Below, in pieces: positions 54,426 to 63,754 of a DNA stretch of 64,000 nt. The notes below the pieces were generated by a model, which had not been told where the DNA came from, did not search any database, and was given only the letters and a program-made list of their open reading frames with translations. The translations under genes and the position numbers were made by a program. Within the stretch, counting starts at the first letter, position 1. The number at the start of each line of letters is the position of its first letter. Origin of the DNA: Flavobacterium ajazii (GTDB taxonomy: Bacteria > Bacteroidota > Bacteroidia > Flavobacteriales > Flavobacteriaceae); NCBI RefSeq assembly GCF_010614725.1, contig NZ_JAAEHL010000009.1, positions 186,001 to 250,000 of the forward strand, in the 5' to 3' direction.

Positions 54426-55952
54426 ATGAACAAAAAAACACTCATCTTAACTGCATTCATCCTTTTAAAGTTTATTCTGCAATATATATTACTTAGCCCA
54501 GAATATGATTTGCAGCGTGATGAATACCTGCATCTTGATCAGGCACATCATTTGGCATGGGGTTATCTATCGGTTCCGCCTCTAACCTCCTGGGTTTCTT
54601 ATCTTATTTTTTTACTTGGTAATTCTGTTTTTTGGGTTAAATTTTTCCCTGCCCTATTTGGTGCTTTGAATTTGTTAATTGTCTGGAAAACCATTGAGCT
54701 TCTCAAAGGAAATTTATATGCTTTAGTTTTAGGTGCAACTTGCATTGTGTTTTCATCATTGCTGCGAATTAATATGCTGTATCAGCCCAATTCGTTTGAT
54801 GTTTTAAGCTGGACTGCTTTTTATTTTGCCGTTATTCAGTATGTCAAAACAAAAAATACCAAATGGCTTTACATTAGTGCCATTATATTTGCTTTTGGAT
54901 TTTTAAACAAATACAACATTGTTTTTCTGCTCATTGGTCTGCTGCCTGCTATTTTATTATCGGGCGAAAGAAAAATACTGGCTCAAAAGAATCTCTATTT
55001 TGCCCTGATGTTGGGAGTAATATTGATTTTACCTAATTTGCTATGGCAGTACAAAAACAATTTTCCGATTGTGCATCATATGAAAGAACTGGCCGAAACA
55101 CAACTGGTTAATGTTGACCGAATTGAATTCTTAAAAGAGCAGTTATTGTTTTTCATCGGTTCTTTTCTGGTAATCCTTTCGTCTTTATATGCTTTATTAT
55201 GTTATAAACCATTTTCGAAATATAAATTCTTTTTCAGTTCGATAATTTTTACGCTCATCGTTTTTATTTATTTCAAAGCCAAAGCCTATTATGCGATTGG
55301 TTTATATCCAATTTATATTGCTTTTGGGTCCGTTTTTCTGGCAGAATTGCTAAAGACAGGCTGGAAAAAGTATTTACAACCGGTTTTTATTTTAATTCCG
55401 TTATTGTTTTTTATCCCGATGTACAACTTAGCATTTCCAAATAAAAGTCCGGAATACATTGTGCAGCATCCCGAAAAGTATAAAAAGTTGGGAATGCTGC
55501 GTTGGGAAGACGGAAAAGATCATGCTCTGCCACAGGATTTCGCCGATATGCTGGGATGGAAAGAATTAACCCGAAAAACAGATTCGGTTTATGCTTTGTT
55601 TCCTAAATCAGAAAACACACTTGTACTTTGTGACAATTACGGACAGGCAGGAGCCATAAATTATTACACTAAAAAAGGAATCAAAGCCGTTTCTTTTAAT
55701 GCTGATTACGTTAATTGGTTCAATTTGAATGTGTATTACAAAAACCTCATCAGGATTAAAGAATTTGAAGAAAACAGCACTGAATTTACAGAAACAAGTC
55801 CATTTTTTCAGTCAGGTTTAATAGCAGGTGAAATAACAAATAAATATGCCCGGGAATACAAAACCACCATTTTTGTTTTTAAAAATGCTAAAATCAATAT
55901 CAACAAAAGACTGGAACAGGAAATTAATGAAGAAAAAAAATATACCGAATAA
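54426..55952 (+). CDS. GT39/ArnT-like integral membrane glycosyltransferase
   Basis: 508 aa. Starts with a membrane helix (NKKTLILTAFILLKFILQYILL), followed by the catalytic-loop motif QRDEYLHLDQA (D-E, about residues 36-37) of GT-C transferases. About eleven further membrane helices to residue 340, then a soluble C-terminal part. GT39-type enzymes transfer a sugar from a polyprenyl-phosphate donor to lipid or protein. The acceptor is unknown. Flanked by REP-like repeats on both sides, so probably a single-gene unit. Confidence 0.85.
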   Translation: MNKKTLILTAFILLKFILQYILLSPEYDLQRDEYLHLDQAHHLAWGYLSVPPLTSWVSYLIFLLGNSVFWVKFFPALFGALNLLIVWKTIELLKGNLYALVLGATCIVFSSLLRINMLYQPNSFDVLSWTAFYFAVIQYVKTKNTKWLYISAIIFAFGFLNKYNIVFLLIGLLPAILLSGERKILAQKNLYFALMLGVILILPNLLWQYKNNFPIVHHMKELAETQLVNVDRIEFLKEQLLFFIGSFLVILSSLYALLCYKPFSKYKFFFSSIIFTLIVFIYFKAKAYYAIGLYPIYIAFGSVFLAELLKTGWKKYLQPVFILIPLLFFIPMYNLAFPNKSPEYIVQHPEKYKKLGMLRWEDGKDHALPQDFADMLGWKELTRKTDSVYALFPKSENTLVLCDNYGQAGAINYYTKKGIKAVSFNADYVNWFNLNVYYKNLIRIKEFEENSTEFTETSPFFQSGLIAGEITNKYAREYKTTIFVFKNAKININKRLEQEINEEKKYTE

Positions 55953-55964
55953 ATTAATAATCAA

Positions 55965-56055
55965 TGTCATCCTGAACAGAGTCAAAAGCTTTTGAGTACT
56001 AATGGCTTCAACTAAGTTTAATTCCGGGCAAAGCCAAATAGACTCAGTATGATAC
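55965..56055. repeat. REP-like inverted repeat, copy 3 (degenerate)
   Basis: TGTCATCCTGAACAGAGTCA (55965-55984) and a decayed right arm (GACTCAGTATGATACAT, 56041-56057) with an intermediate GGCTTCAACTAAGTTTAATT. Several bases differ from copies 1 and 2, so this is an older copy. It lies between the glycosyltransferase and the dienelactone hydrolase genes. Confidence 0.65.
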
Positions 56056-56142
56056 ATATTTTAATTTCACGCAACAGATTCTTAAATCTATATTTTTTAC
56101 TTTTATGCTAATTTCTAATTTACCTTCAAAAAACTAACCGCT

Positions 56143-57036
56143 ATGCAAAAATTAACCAAAGAAGATATTTCCCAAGAGGTATTCGATTTATACGACGACT
56201 ATGCTCACAACAAAATTGAGCGAAGACAGTTTATCGAAAAATTATCACTTTTTGCTGTCGGAACCCTTACTCTTCCGTCGCTTTTAAGTTTTATGATGCC
56301 TAATTATGCAGATACTATTTTAATTCCTCCAACTGATCCAAGATTAAAAACACAATACATCAACTATGATTCTCCAAAAGGCGGAGGCAGTATCAAAGGG
56401 CAATTATCCCAGCCTGCTGAAACCAAAAAAAAATTACCAGGAATCATTGTCGTACATGAAAACCGCGGATTAAATCCTTATATCGAAGATGTAGGAAGAA
56501 GAGCCGCCATGGAAGGTTTTATTACACTGGCACCTGATGCCTTGTCACCATTGGGCGGTTATCCCGGAAATGATGATACCGGTCGTGAACTTCAAAAAAA
56601 GCGAACCCGTGAAGAAATGCTGGAAGATTTTATTGCAGCCTATGAATACCTGAAATCACATAAAGACTGCAACGGTCATGTAGGTGTTGTCGGATTTTGT
56701 TTTGGCGGATGGATTTCGAATATGATGGCTGTAAAGATTTCTTCTTTATCAGCTGCCGTTCCGTATTATGGCGGACAGCCCACAAAAGAAGAAGCCGAAA
56801 AAATAAAGACTCCGCTCCTTTTACACTATGCGGGTCTGGATACCCGTGTGAACGAAGGCTGGCCTGCTTTTGAAGAAATACTTAATAAAAATAAAGTAGA
56901 AAACACCGCTTATTTTTATCAGGGGGTCAACCACGGTTTTCACAACAATACAACACCCAGATACGATGAAACAGCCGCCACTTTATCATGGAAAAGAACT
57001 ATTGATTTTTTCAAGGAGAAACTGGTGAAGAAATAA
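56143..57036 (+). CDS. Dienelactone hydrolase family protein
   Basis: 297 aa. N-terminal RRQFIEKLSLFAVGTLTLPS (27-46) looks like a twin-arginine signal though it lies some way in. Nucleophile Cys186 in GFCFGGW, acidic residue in HYAGLDTRV, His in VNHGFHNN: the Cys-Asp-His triad of dienelactone hydrolases. HENRGLNPYIEDVGRR also matches. Such enzymes hydrolyse lactones or small esters. A 14-bp terminator follows the gene. Confidence 0.93.
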   Translation: MQKLTKEDISQEVFDLYDDYAHNKIERRQFIEKLSLFAVGTLTLPSLLSFMMPNYADTILIPPTDPRLKTQYINYDSPKGGGSIKGQLSQPAETKKKLPGIIVVHENRGLNPYIEDVGRRAAMEGFITLAPDALSPLGGYPGNDDTGRELQKKRTREEMLEDFIAAYEYLKSHKDCNGHVGVVGFCFGGWISNMMAVKISSLSAAVPYYGGQPTKEEAEKIKTPLLLHYAGLDTRVNEGWPAFEEILNKNKVENTAYFYQGVNHGFHNNTTPRYDETAATLSWKRTIDFFKEKLVKK

Positions 57037-57161
57037 AACGAAACCATAAATTTATTTTTGATAAACCAATAGAAATAAAACAGTTAAAAGAAATAGTTAT
57101 TTTTTTGAGGGAATAAACATTCCATTTTTATAACATTTTTCAAAAAAAGAGTTAATTTAGT

Positions 57162-57203
57162 ACAACAGCTTTGCCAGTTTTTAATACACGGCAAAGCTGT
57201 TGT
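57162..57203 (+). terminator. Terminator after the dienelactone hydrolase gene
   Basis: ACAACAGCTTTGCC (57162-57175) pairs perfectly with GGCAAAGCTGTTGT (57190-57203), 14 bp with a 14-nt loop, then TTTTC. It is about 125 nt after the stop and insulates the LOG gene. Confidence 0.8.
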
Positions 57204-57261
57204 TTTCTAATATAAATTCTAAAAAGTTTTTCAGTAAAATAATAAATTAATAATACACAAA

Positions 57262-57990
57262 ATGAGATTAGAAGATTTTGATAATGATGAGGATAAAGTA
57301 ATTCAGGATAGTTTCAAACAAAAAACATGGAATGAAATCAGGACCAATGACAGTTGGGCAATTTTTAAAATCATGTCCGAATTTGTAAACGGATACGAAA
57401 GCATGGGACGTATTGGACCATGTGTATCTATTTTTGGATCGGCAAGGACAAAACCGGAAGACAAATATTACCAACTGGCAGAAAAAATTGCCTTCAAAAT
57501 CAGTAAAGCCGGTTATGGCGTAATTACAGGCGGTGGCCCGGGAATTATGGAAGCCGGAAACAAAGGTGCGCACTCCGGTGGAGGGATTTCTGTTGGTTTA
57601 AATATCGAACTGCCTTTTGAACAGCATTTCAACCCGTATATTGATCATGATAAAAACCTGAATTTCGATTACTTTTTTGTCCGAAAAGTAATGTTTGTAA
57701 AATATTCTCAGGGTTTCGTTGTAATGCCGGGAGGATTTGGGACATTAGACGAAATGTTTGAAGCAATTACCCTGATTCAGACAAAAAAGATTGGAAAGTT
57801 TCCAATTATTTTAGTTGGTGTTGAGTTTTGGTCCGGATTAATTGATTGGGTAAAAACGGTTCTGGTAGAAAAAATGCATACCGTGAGTCCTGAAGATTTA
57901 AACTTATTTAAAATTGTAGATAGTGAAGATGAAGTAGTTGACGAACTGAATAAATTCTATAAGAAATACGATTTAAGTCCGAACTTTTAA
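57262..57990 (+). CDS. LOG-family nucleotide 5'-monophosphate phosphoribohydrolase
   Basis: 242 aa. LOG signatures: VSIFGSARTKPED near residue 56, GGGPGIMEAGNKGA (90-103) and PGGFGTLDE (156-164), with KYSQGFVVM before the last. The family cuts the N-glycosidic link of nucleoside 5'-monophosphates (cytokinin activation in plants and bacteria). In bacteria without cytokinin synthesis the natural substrate may be AMP or another nucleotide. A single gene between two terminators. Confidence 0.93.
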   Translation: MRLEDFDNDEDKVIQDSFKQKTWNEIRTNDSWAIFKIMSEFVNGYESMGRIGPCVSIFGSARTKPEDKYYQLAEKIAFKISKAGYGVITGGGPGIMEAGNKGAHSGGGISVGLNIELPFEQHFNPYIDHDKNLNFDYFFVRKVMFVKYSQGFVVMPGGFGTLDEMFEAITLIQTKKIGKFPIILVGVEFWSGLIDWVKTVLVEKMHTVSPEDLNLFKIVDSEDEVVDELNKFYKKYDLSPNF

Positions 57991-58071
57991 TAGATGTAAG
58001 TTCTGACTTTTCTATTAAATGTTTAAATAATCTTATCTGGTGTAATTTTCATAACTTATGTAAAAAATGAG

Positions 58072-58097
58072 AGCTGTTTTTTTAAACAGCTTTTTTT
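58072..58097 (+). terminator. Terminator after the LOG gene
   Basis: AGCTGTTT (58072-58079) pairs with AAACAGCT (58084-58091), 8 bp with a 4-nt loop, followed by six more T. A textbook intrinsic terminator, about 80 nt after the stop. Confidence 0.9.
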
Positions 58098-58171
58098 ATA
58101 CTATTTTTACAATAAAACCGATATAGTACTATGCCGATAACTTAAGTTATATCCTAAATTTAAAGCCATCA

Positions 58172-61003
58172 TTGAAATCATTATTTAAAATTATCCTTTT
58201 CATTTTCGTTTTGATGTTTTCATTAAAACCGTATGCGCAACATCAGTCAAAGATGGAGGTGGCAGTGAATCTTGAACTCAAAACACTGCATGTAAAACAG
58301 GATATTAGTTATTACAATACTTCAAACGACTCTTTGGATTCTATTGTTTTAAACGACTGGAACAATGCTTTCTCTGATAAAAACACTCCTCTCGCACTTC
58401 GGTTTTCAGATGAATTTTACAAAGGTTTTCACTTAGCCAAACCCGAAGAACGCGGAAATACAACAGTACTTGAACTGACAGATGCTCAATTTATGGCTTT
58501 GGAATGGCAAAGAACCATCGAAAATCCTGATTTTATTGTAATTAAGCTTAAAAACAAATTGCCTCCCAACAGCAAAATTGATTTACATCTTACTTATATT
58601 TCTAAAATTCCAAGCGATAAATTTACGCATTACGGTTATACCCAAAATGGCGGAATGAACCTAAGAAACTGGTTTATGAGCCCTGCGCGTTATGAAAATC
58701 ATAGCTTTATAAAATATCATAATCTCAACCTCGATGACATCGCAAATGCTGTAACTGATTATGAATTAGAAATTAAAGTTCCGAATCTGTATACCATTAC
58801 CACAGATTTGGATTCTGTTTCAAAAGACACTTCTTCACAAACATTCAGCACCTATCTTTTTTCAGGGAACAACAGAACCGATTTTAATTTATTTATCGAA
58901 AAACAAAATACTTTCAATAGTTACAACAACGGTACACTTGAAGTTCTTTCGAATTTAAAAAACAAAAGACTGGACGAAATAGAAAAAGCAATAATTATCA
59001 ACAGGGTAATCTCTTTTGCTAATGATTTTATTGGAAAATATCCACATAAAAAAATTACCGTTTCCCAGGCAGATTACGACCGAAATCCTTTTTACGGACT
59101 CAATCAGCTGCCTTCGTTTATAAGTCCGTTTTCGGATGAATTCATGTTTGAAATTACTTTCTTAAAAACCTATTTAAACAACTATCTCCAGTACAGTCTT
59201 CGTCTGGATCCGCGAAAAGACAACTGGATTTATGACGGAATCCAGATTTATACGATGATTAAATTCATGGAAGAAAATCACATTGATCAAAAGATGCTGG
59301 GCAGGCTTTCTGAAATGAAACTCTTTAAAAGTTATAACATTACCAATCTGACATTTAATGAGCAATACAGCTATTACTACATGCTGATGGCCCGAAAAAA
59401 TCTGGATCAGCCGTTGGGAGATCCAAAAAATGCGCTTATTAAATTCAATGAACAGATTGCGAGTAAATATCGTGCGGGTTTAAGCCTGAGTTATCTCGAC
59501 AATTATTTAAATCACAATATCGTGCCCGAAAGTGTTCAGGAATTTTACATCCTAAACAAAACGCAGCAGGCAAACCGATATGATTTTCAAAATATACTAA
59601 CCCAAAAAAGTCCAAAAAAAATCGGCTGGTTTTTTGAAACCATCATTAGTTCTCGTGAGATTATCGATTATAAATTTGATGATGTTTCCAGAACCAAAGA
59701 CAGTATACGCTTTTCGATAAAAAACAAAACAGACATTTTTGTTCCGATTCCCGTTTATGGACTTAAAAAGAACAATATTGTTTTTAAACAATGGATTGAG
59801 CCTAAAAGCAATGATTCTGTATATGTTTTCGAAAGAAAAAATGCTGATAAAATTGTTTTGAATTACGATAATGAAGTTCCCGAATACAATCAGCGTAACA
59901 ACTGGAAATCATTAAAAAGCCTGGTAATTACAAATCGTCCGATTAAATTTAATTTTGCCAAAGACTTAGAAGATCCTTACTACAATCAAATATTGTATGT
60001 GCCAACACTGGCTTACAATTATTATGATGGTATTGCACCAGGTATCCGTTTTCATAACAAAACCATTTTAGACAAGCCGTTTACGTTTGATATCAACCCT
60101 TCTTATTCTATTAAGGCCGGAACCTTTTCCAGTTCATCCGCTTTTTCGTTAAATCATTATTATCGTGACAGTAAACTTTATAATGTAAGGTATTCTATAA
60201 GTCAGAATTATTTCCATTATGCACCCGATGCAACCTATTTCAGATTGAACCCAATGGTTCAGTTTCGAATTCGGGAAGAAGATTTCAGGGATAACCGAAA
60301 ACAATTTATTATCGCTCGTCAGATAATTGTAAATCGTGAAGCGAGTGCGTACATAACCGACAATTCCAGTCCAAACTACTCTGTTTTTAATCTTCGCTAC
60401 CTAAATACTAAAACCGAATTGATTAATCATTTTAGTTTTATGACCGATGTACAATTTTCAGGAGATTTCGGAAAACTGGCAGGAGAAATTGAATACAGAA
60501 GACTTTTTGAAAACAACCGCAAATTAAATGTGAGATTGTTTGCCGGAGCTTTTTTATACAATAGAACAAATTCAGATTATTTCAGTTTTGGTTTGGACCG
60601 TCCTACTGACTATTTATTTGATTACAATTTTTACGGAAGATCAGAAAGTACCGGATTTTTCAGTCAGCAGTATGTCATGGCAGAAGGAGGCTTTAAATCT
60701 ATGATCGAACCACGATATGCCAATCAGTGGATGACCACTTTAAACACAAGTTATTCGATATGGAACTGGATTGAAGCGTACGGCGATCTTGGTTTTACAA
60801 AAAACAAGCAGCAAAGTGAACACTTTGTTTATGACAGTGGTATCAGGCTGAATCTTGTACAGGACTATTTTGAACTTTATCTCCCTGTTTATTCCAACAA
60901 TGGGTGGGAAATTACACAACCAAAATATAACGAAAAAATTAGATTTGTTATCACATTGTCTCCCAAAACATTAGTCAATCTTTTTACCCGAAAATGGTTT
61001 TAA
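58172..61003 (+). CDS. Outer-membrane protein with degenerate M1-peptidase-like region
   Basis: 943 aa, starting with TTG; the TTG gives a complete signal peptide (residues 1-23, ending KPYAQ), whereas the next ATG (residue 15) is inside it, and there is no in-frame ATG upstream. The first 450 residues resemble M1 (gluzincin) aminopeptidase-like folds: FEITF at 326-330 stands where HExxH would be and D355 in WIYDGIQIY stands where the second Glu of WxxEG would be. Both catalytic His are replaced by Phe. Residues from about 600 on form outer-membrane beta-strands ending in a terminal Phe. A non-catalytic surface or periplasmic scaffold is the likely role (inference). Confidence 0.7.
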   Translation: MKSLFKIILFIFVLMFSLKPYAQHQSKMEVAVNLELKTLHVKQDISYYNTSNDSLDSIVLNDWNNAFSDKNTPLALRFSDEFYKGFHLAKPEERGNTTVLELTDAQFMALEWQRTIENPDFIVIKLKNKLPPNSKIDLHLTYISKIPSDKFTHYGYTQNGGMNLRNWFMSPARYENHSFIKYHNLNLDDIANAVTDYELEIKVPNLYTITTDLDSVSKDTSSQTFSTYLFSGNNRTDFNLFIEKQNTFNSYNNGTLEVLSNLKNKRLDEIEKAIIINRVISFANDFIGKYPHKKITVSQADYDRNPFYGLNQLPSFISPFSDEFMFEITFLKTYLNNYLQYSLRLDPRKDNWIYDGIQIYTMIKFMEENHIDQKMLGRLSEMKLFKSYNITNLTFNEQYSYYYMLMARKNLDQPLGDPKNALIKFNEQIASKYRAGLSLSYLDNYLNHNIVPESVQEFYILNKTQQANRYDFQNILTQKSPKKIGWFFETIISSREIIDYKFDDVSRTKDSIRFSIKNKTDIFVPIPVYGLKKNNIVFKQWIEPKSNDSVYVFERKNADKIVLNYDNEVPEYNQRNNWKSLKSLVITNRPIKFNFAKDLEDPYYNQILYVPTLAYNYYDGIAPGIRFHNKTILDKPFTFDINPSYSIKAGTFSSSSAFSLNHYYRDSKLYNVRYSISQNYFHYAPDATYFRLNPMVQFRIREEDFRDNRKQFIIARQIIVNREASAYITDNSSPNYSVFNLRYLNTKTELINHFSFMTDVQFSGDFGKLAGEIEYRRLFENNRKLNVRLFAGAFLYNRTNSDYFSFGLDRPTDYLFDYNFYGRSESTGFFSQQYVMAEGGFKSMIEPRYANQWMTTLNTSYSIWNWIEAYGDLGFTKNKQQSEHFVYDSGIRLNLVQDYFELYLPVYSNNGWEITQPKYNEKIRFVITLSPKTLVNLFTRKWF

Positions 61004-61191
61004 TTATTCATTTTTTAAACAAAAACATGAATTATTACCATATTAATATCATTTTCAATGAAAATTACTCAAAAAAAATACGTAGTTTTTTGAATTTAGC
61101 TACAAATAATTAAATTATATTTATTTTAATGAATTATGATTATTGGTAGATTTTGAGTAATTTCGCAACCTAAACATGACCCTTCCAGATT

Positions 61192-63603
61192 ATGATTACA
61201 GAAAAAAGCAATACTACATTAACCTTCGAGGATTTTAAAATTGAAGTATTAAATGACTATAAAGTTGCGGTTACCAGTCGGGAATGCAGTCTGTTAGGCC
61301 GCAAAGAAGTATTGACAGGAAAAGCCAAATTTGGAATATTTGGTGACGGAAAAGAAGTACCACAGCTTGCCATGGCGAAAGCTTTCAAAAACGGTGATTT
61401 CCGTTCGGGATACTACCGTGATCAGACTTTTATGATGGCTATTGGCGAATTTACCCCTAAACAATTTTTCGCAGGATTATACGGCCATACCGATCTGGAC
61501 TTTGACCCAATGTCTGCCGGAAGACAAATGGGCGGACACTTCGTAACGCACAGTTTAAACGAAGACGGTTCCTGGAAAGACCTTACTAAACAAAAAAATT
61601 CAAGCGCAGATATATCTCCTACAGCCGCACAAATGCCAAGATTATTGGGATTGGCACAGGCTTCAAAAATTTACCGAAATGTTGACGGGATAGAGATCAA
61701 AGATAAATTTTCTGTAAACGGTGACGAAGTTGCCTGGGGAACTATCGGAAATGCAAGTACTTCTGAAGGTTTGTTTTTTGAAACCATAAATGCTGCAGGA
61801 GTCCTGCAGGTTCCAATGGTAATGAGTGTTTGGGATGACGAGTACGGAATTTCAGTACACGCAAAACATCAAACTACAAAAGAAAACATCTCTGAAATCT
61901 TAAAAGGTTACCAACGCGATGAGGATTCAGAAGGATATGAAATTTTCAGGGTTAAAGGCTGGGATTATGCCGAACTGGTTTCTACTTACGAAAGAGCCGG
62001 TGCTATTGCACGCGAACAGCATATTCCGGTTTTAATTCACGTAAACGAACTGACACAGCCTCAGGGGCATTCAACCTCAGGATCACATGAGCGCTATAAA
62101 AGCAGTGAAAGACTGACCTGGGAGAAAAATTACGATTGTATCCGTCAGATGCGTTTATGGATGATTGCCATTAATATCACCTCTCCTGAAGAACTGGACG
62201 AAATTGACGCCCAATTGAAAAAAGAAGTTCTGGAAGCTAAAAAAGAAGCCTGGAACCTCTTCATCACCCCAATTATTGAAGATCAAAAAAATCTTTTGGC
62301 TTTATTGGAGCAAATTGCAGAAGCAAGCATCAACCATAAAGACAGAATCAGAAAATATATCTCAGAATTAAGCGCTATAAAATCTCCTCTAAAAAAGGAA
62401 ATACTGGTTTATGCCCGAAAAATTTTGCGTTTTATTGAAGTTCCGAACAGTAAGTTGTTATTATCGGAATGGATTAGAAATTACATCGGAATTACACAGG
62501 AAAAATTTAGCAGCAATCAGTATTCTGAATCAGCCCAAAATGTTTTGTCTGTTGAAAAGATACTTCCTGAATACGCAGAAAATGCCAAACCTGATCTGGA
62601 TGGAAGAATGATTCTTCGTGATAATTTTGATGCTTTATTCAGCAAATATCCTGAAGCATTGATTTTTGGTGAAGATGTTGGAAACATTGGTGACGTAAAT
62701 CAAGGATTAGAAGGCATGCAGGAAAAATACGGTGAACTGCGTGTTGCCGATTCCGGTATTCGTGAAGCTACGATTATTGGTCAGGGAATTGGTATGGCTT
62801 TGAGAGGTTTACGCCCGATTGCCGAGATTCAGTATTTAGACTATTTATTGTACGCCATTCAGATCATGAGTGATGACTTGGCTACATTACAATACAGAAC
62901 CGTTGGAAAACAAAAAGCTCCATTAATCATCAGAACCCGTGGACATCGTCTGGAAGGCATTTGGCACTCAGGTTCTCCAATGGGAATGATTATAAACGCT
63001 ATTCGTGGTATTCACGTTTTGGTTCCGAGAGATATGACTCAGGCAGCAGGATTTTACAACACCCTTTTAGAGTGTGACGAACCGGCTTTGGTAATCGAAT
63101 GTTTAAATGGTTATCGTTTAAAAGAAAAAACACCTTTAAACTTTGGTGAATTCAAAACCCCAATTGGAGTTGTAGAAACCTTAAAAGAAGGTGCTGATAT
63201 TACTTTAGTTTCTTACGGATCAACTCTGAGACTGGTTCAACAGGCTGCCAGCGAACTTTTAGATTTAGGAATTGACTGTGAAGTAATCGATATCCAGTCT
63301 CTACTTCCTTTTGATGTAAATAAGGATATTGTAAAAAGTATTGCCAAAACAAATCGTCTTTTAGTAATTGACGAAGATGTTCCGGGCGGAGCTTCAGCAT
63401 TCATTTTACAGCAAATTCTGGAAGAACAGGATGCTTACAAATATCTTGACAGCAAACCACAGACTCTTGCCGCAAAAGCACACAGACCAGCTTACGGAAC
63501 TGATGGTGATTATTTCTCGAAACCTTCTGCCGAAGATATTTTTGAGAAAGTGTATGATATGATGAATGAAGTTAATCCGGCTAAATTTCCAAGCTTGTAC
63601 TAA
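61192..63603 (+). CDS. Fused E1 alpha/beta subunits of a branched-chain 2-oxoacid dehydrogenase
   Basis: 803 aa. N-terminal half (about 40-370) is an E1-alpha domain with FRSGYYRDQTFMMAIG and the TPP region NASTSEGLFFETIN; the C-terminal half (about 475-795) is E1-beta with FGEDVGNIGDVNQGL and RLEGIWHSGSPMG. The two are separate genes in most bacteria; Bacteroidota often fuse them. The enzyme decarboxylates 2-oxo acids of Val, Leu and Ile (or pyruvate-like substrates) with TPP for transfer to lipoyl-E2. A terminator follows; E2 and E3 genes are not in the window. Confidence 0.94.
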   Translation: MITEKSNTTLTFEDFKIEVLNDYKVAVTSRECSLLGRKEVLTGKAKFGIFGDGKEVPQLAMAKAFKNGDFRSGYYRDQTFMMAIGEFTPKQFFAGLYGHTDLDFDPMSAGRQMGGHFVTHSLNEDGSWKDLTKQKNSSADISPTAAQMPRLLGLAQASKIYRNVDGIEIKDKFSVNGDEVAWGTIGNASTSEGLFFETINAAGVLQVPMVMSVWDDEYGISVHAKHQTTKENISEILKGYQRDEDSEGYEIFRVKGWDYAELVSTYERAGAIAREQHIPVLIHVNELTQPQGHSTSGSHERYKSSERLTWEKNYDCIRQMRLWMIAINITSPEELDEIDAQLKKEVLEAKKEAWNLFITPIIEDQKNLLALLEQIAEASINHKDRIRKYISELSAIKSPLKKEILVYARKILRFIEVPNSKLLLSEWIRNYIGITQEKFSSNQYSESAQNVLSVEKILPEYAENAKPDLDGRMILRDNFDALFSKYPEALIFGEDVGNIGDVNQGLEGMQEKYGELRVADSGIREATIIGQGIGMALRGLRPIAEIQYLDYLLYAIQIMSDDLATLQYRTVGKQKAPLIIRTRGHRLEGIWHSGSPMGMIINAIRGIHVLVPRDMTQAAGFYNTLLECDEPALVIECLNGYRLKEKTPLNFGEFKTPIGVVETLKEGADITLVSYGSTLRLVQQAASELLDLGIDCEVIDIQSLLPFDVNKDIVKSIAKTNRLLVIDEDVPGGASAFILQQILEEQDAYKYLDSKPQTLAAKAHRPAYGTDGDYFSKPSAEDIFEKVYDMMNEVNPAKFPSLY

Positions 63604-63626
63604 GAATTAGAATATTTTAAATATCG

Positions 63627-63660
63627 AAAAAGCTCCAAATTGATTGATTTGGAGCTTTTT
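63627..63660. terminator. Bidirectional terminator between E1 and the last gene
   Basis: AAAAAGCTCCAAAT (63627-63640) pairs perfectly with ATTTGGAGCTTTTT (63647-63660), 14 bp, 6-nt loop, with T-runs on both strands. It can end the E1 transcript on the plus strand and the convergent gene on the minus strand. Confidence 0.92.
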
Positions 63661-63754
63661 TTATGATAATTTGAAAATTAAATTGAGATTTTTAGAAGCT
63701 ATTTCCTGCTATCCTCTTATATCTGGACTATGGCACTCGTTTTTCAAAAGAAAC

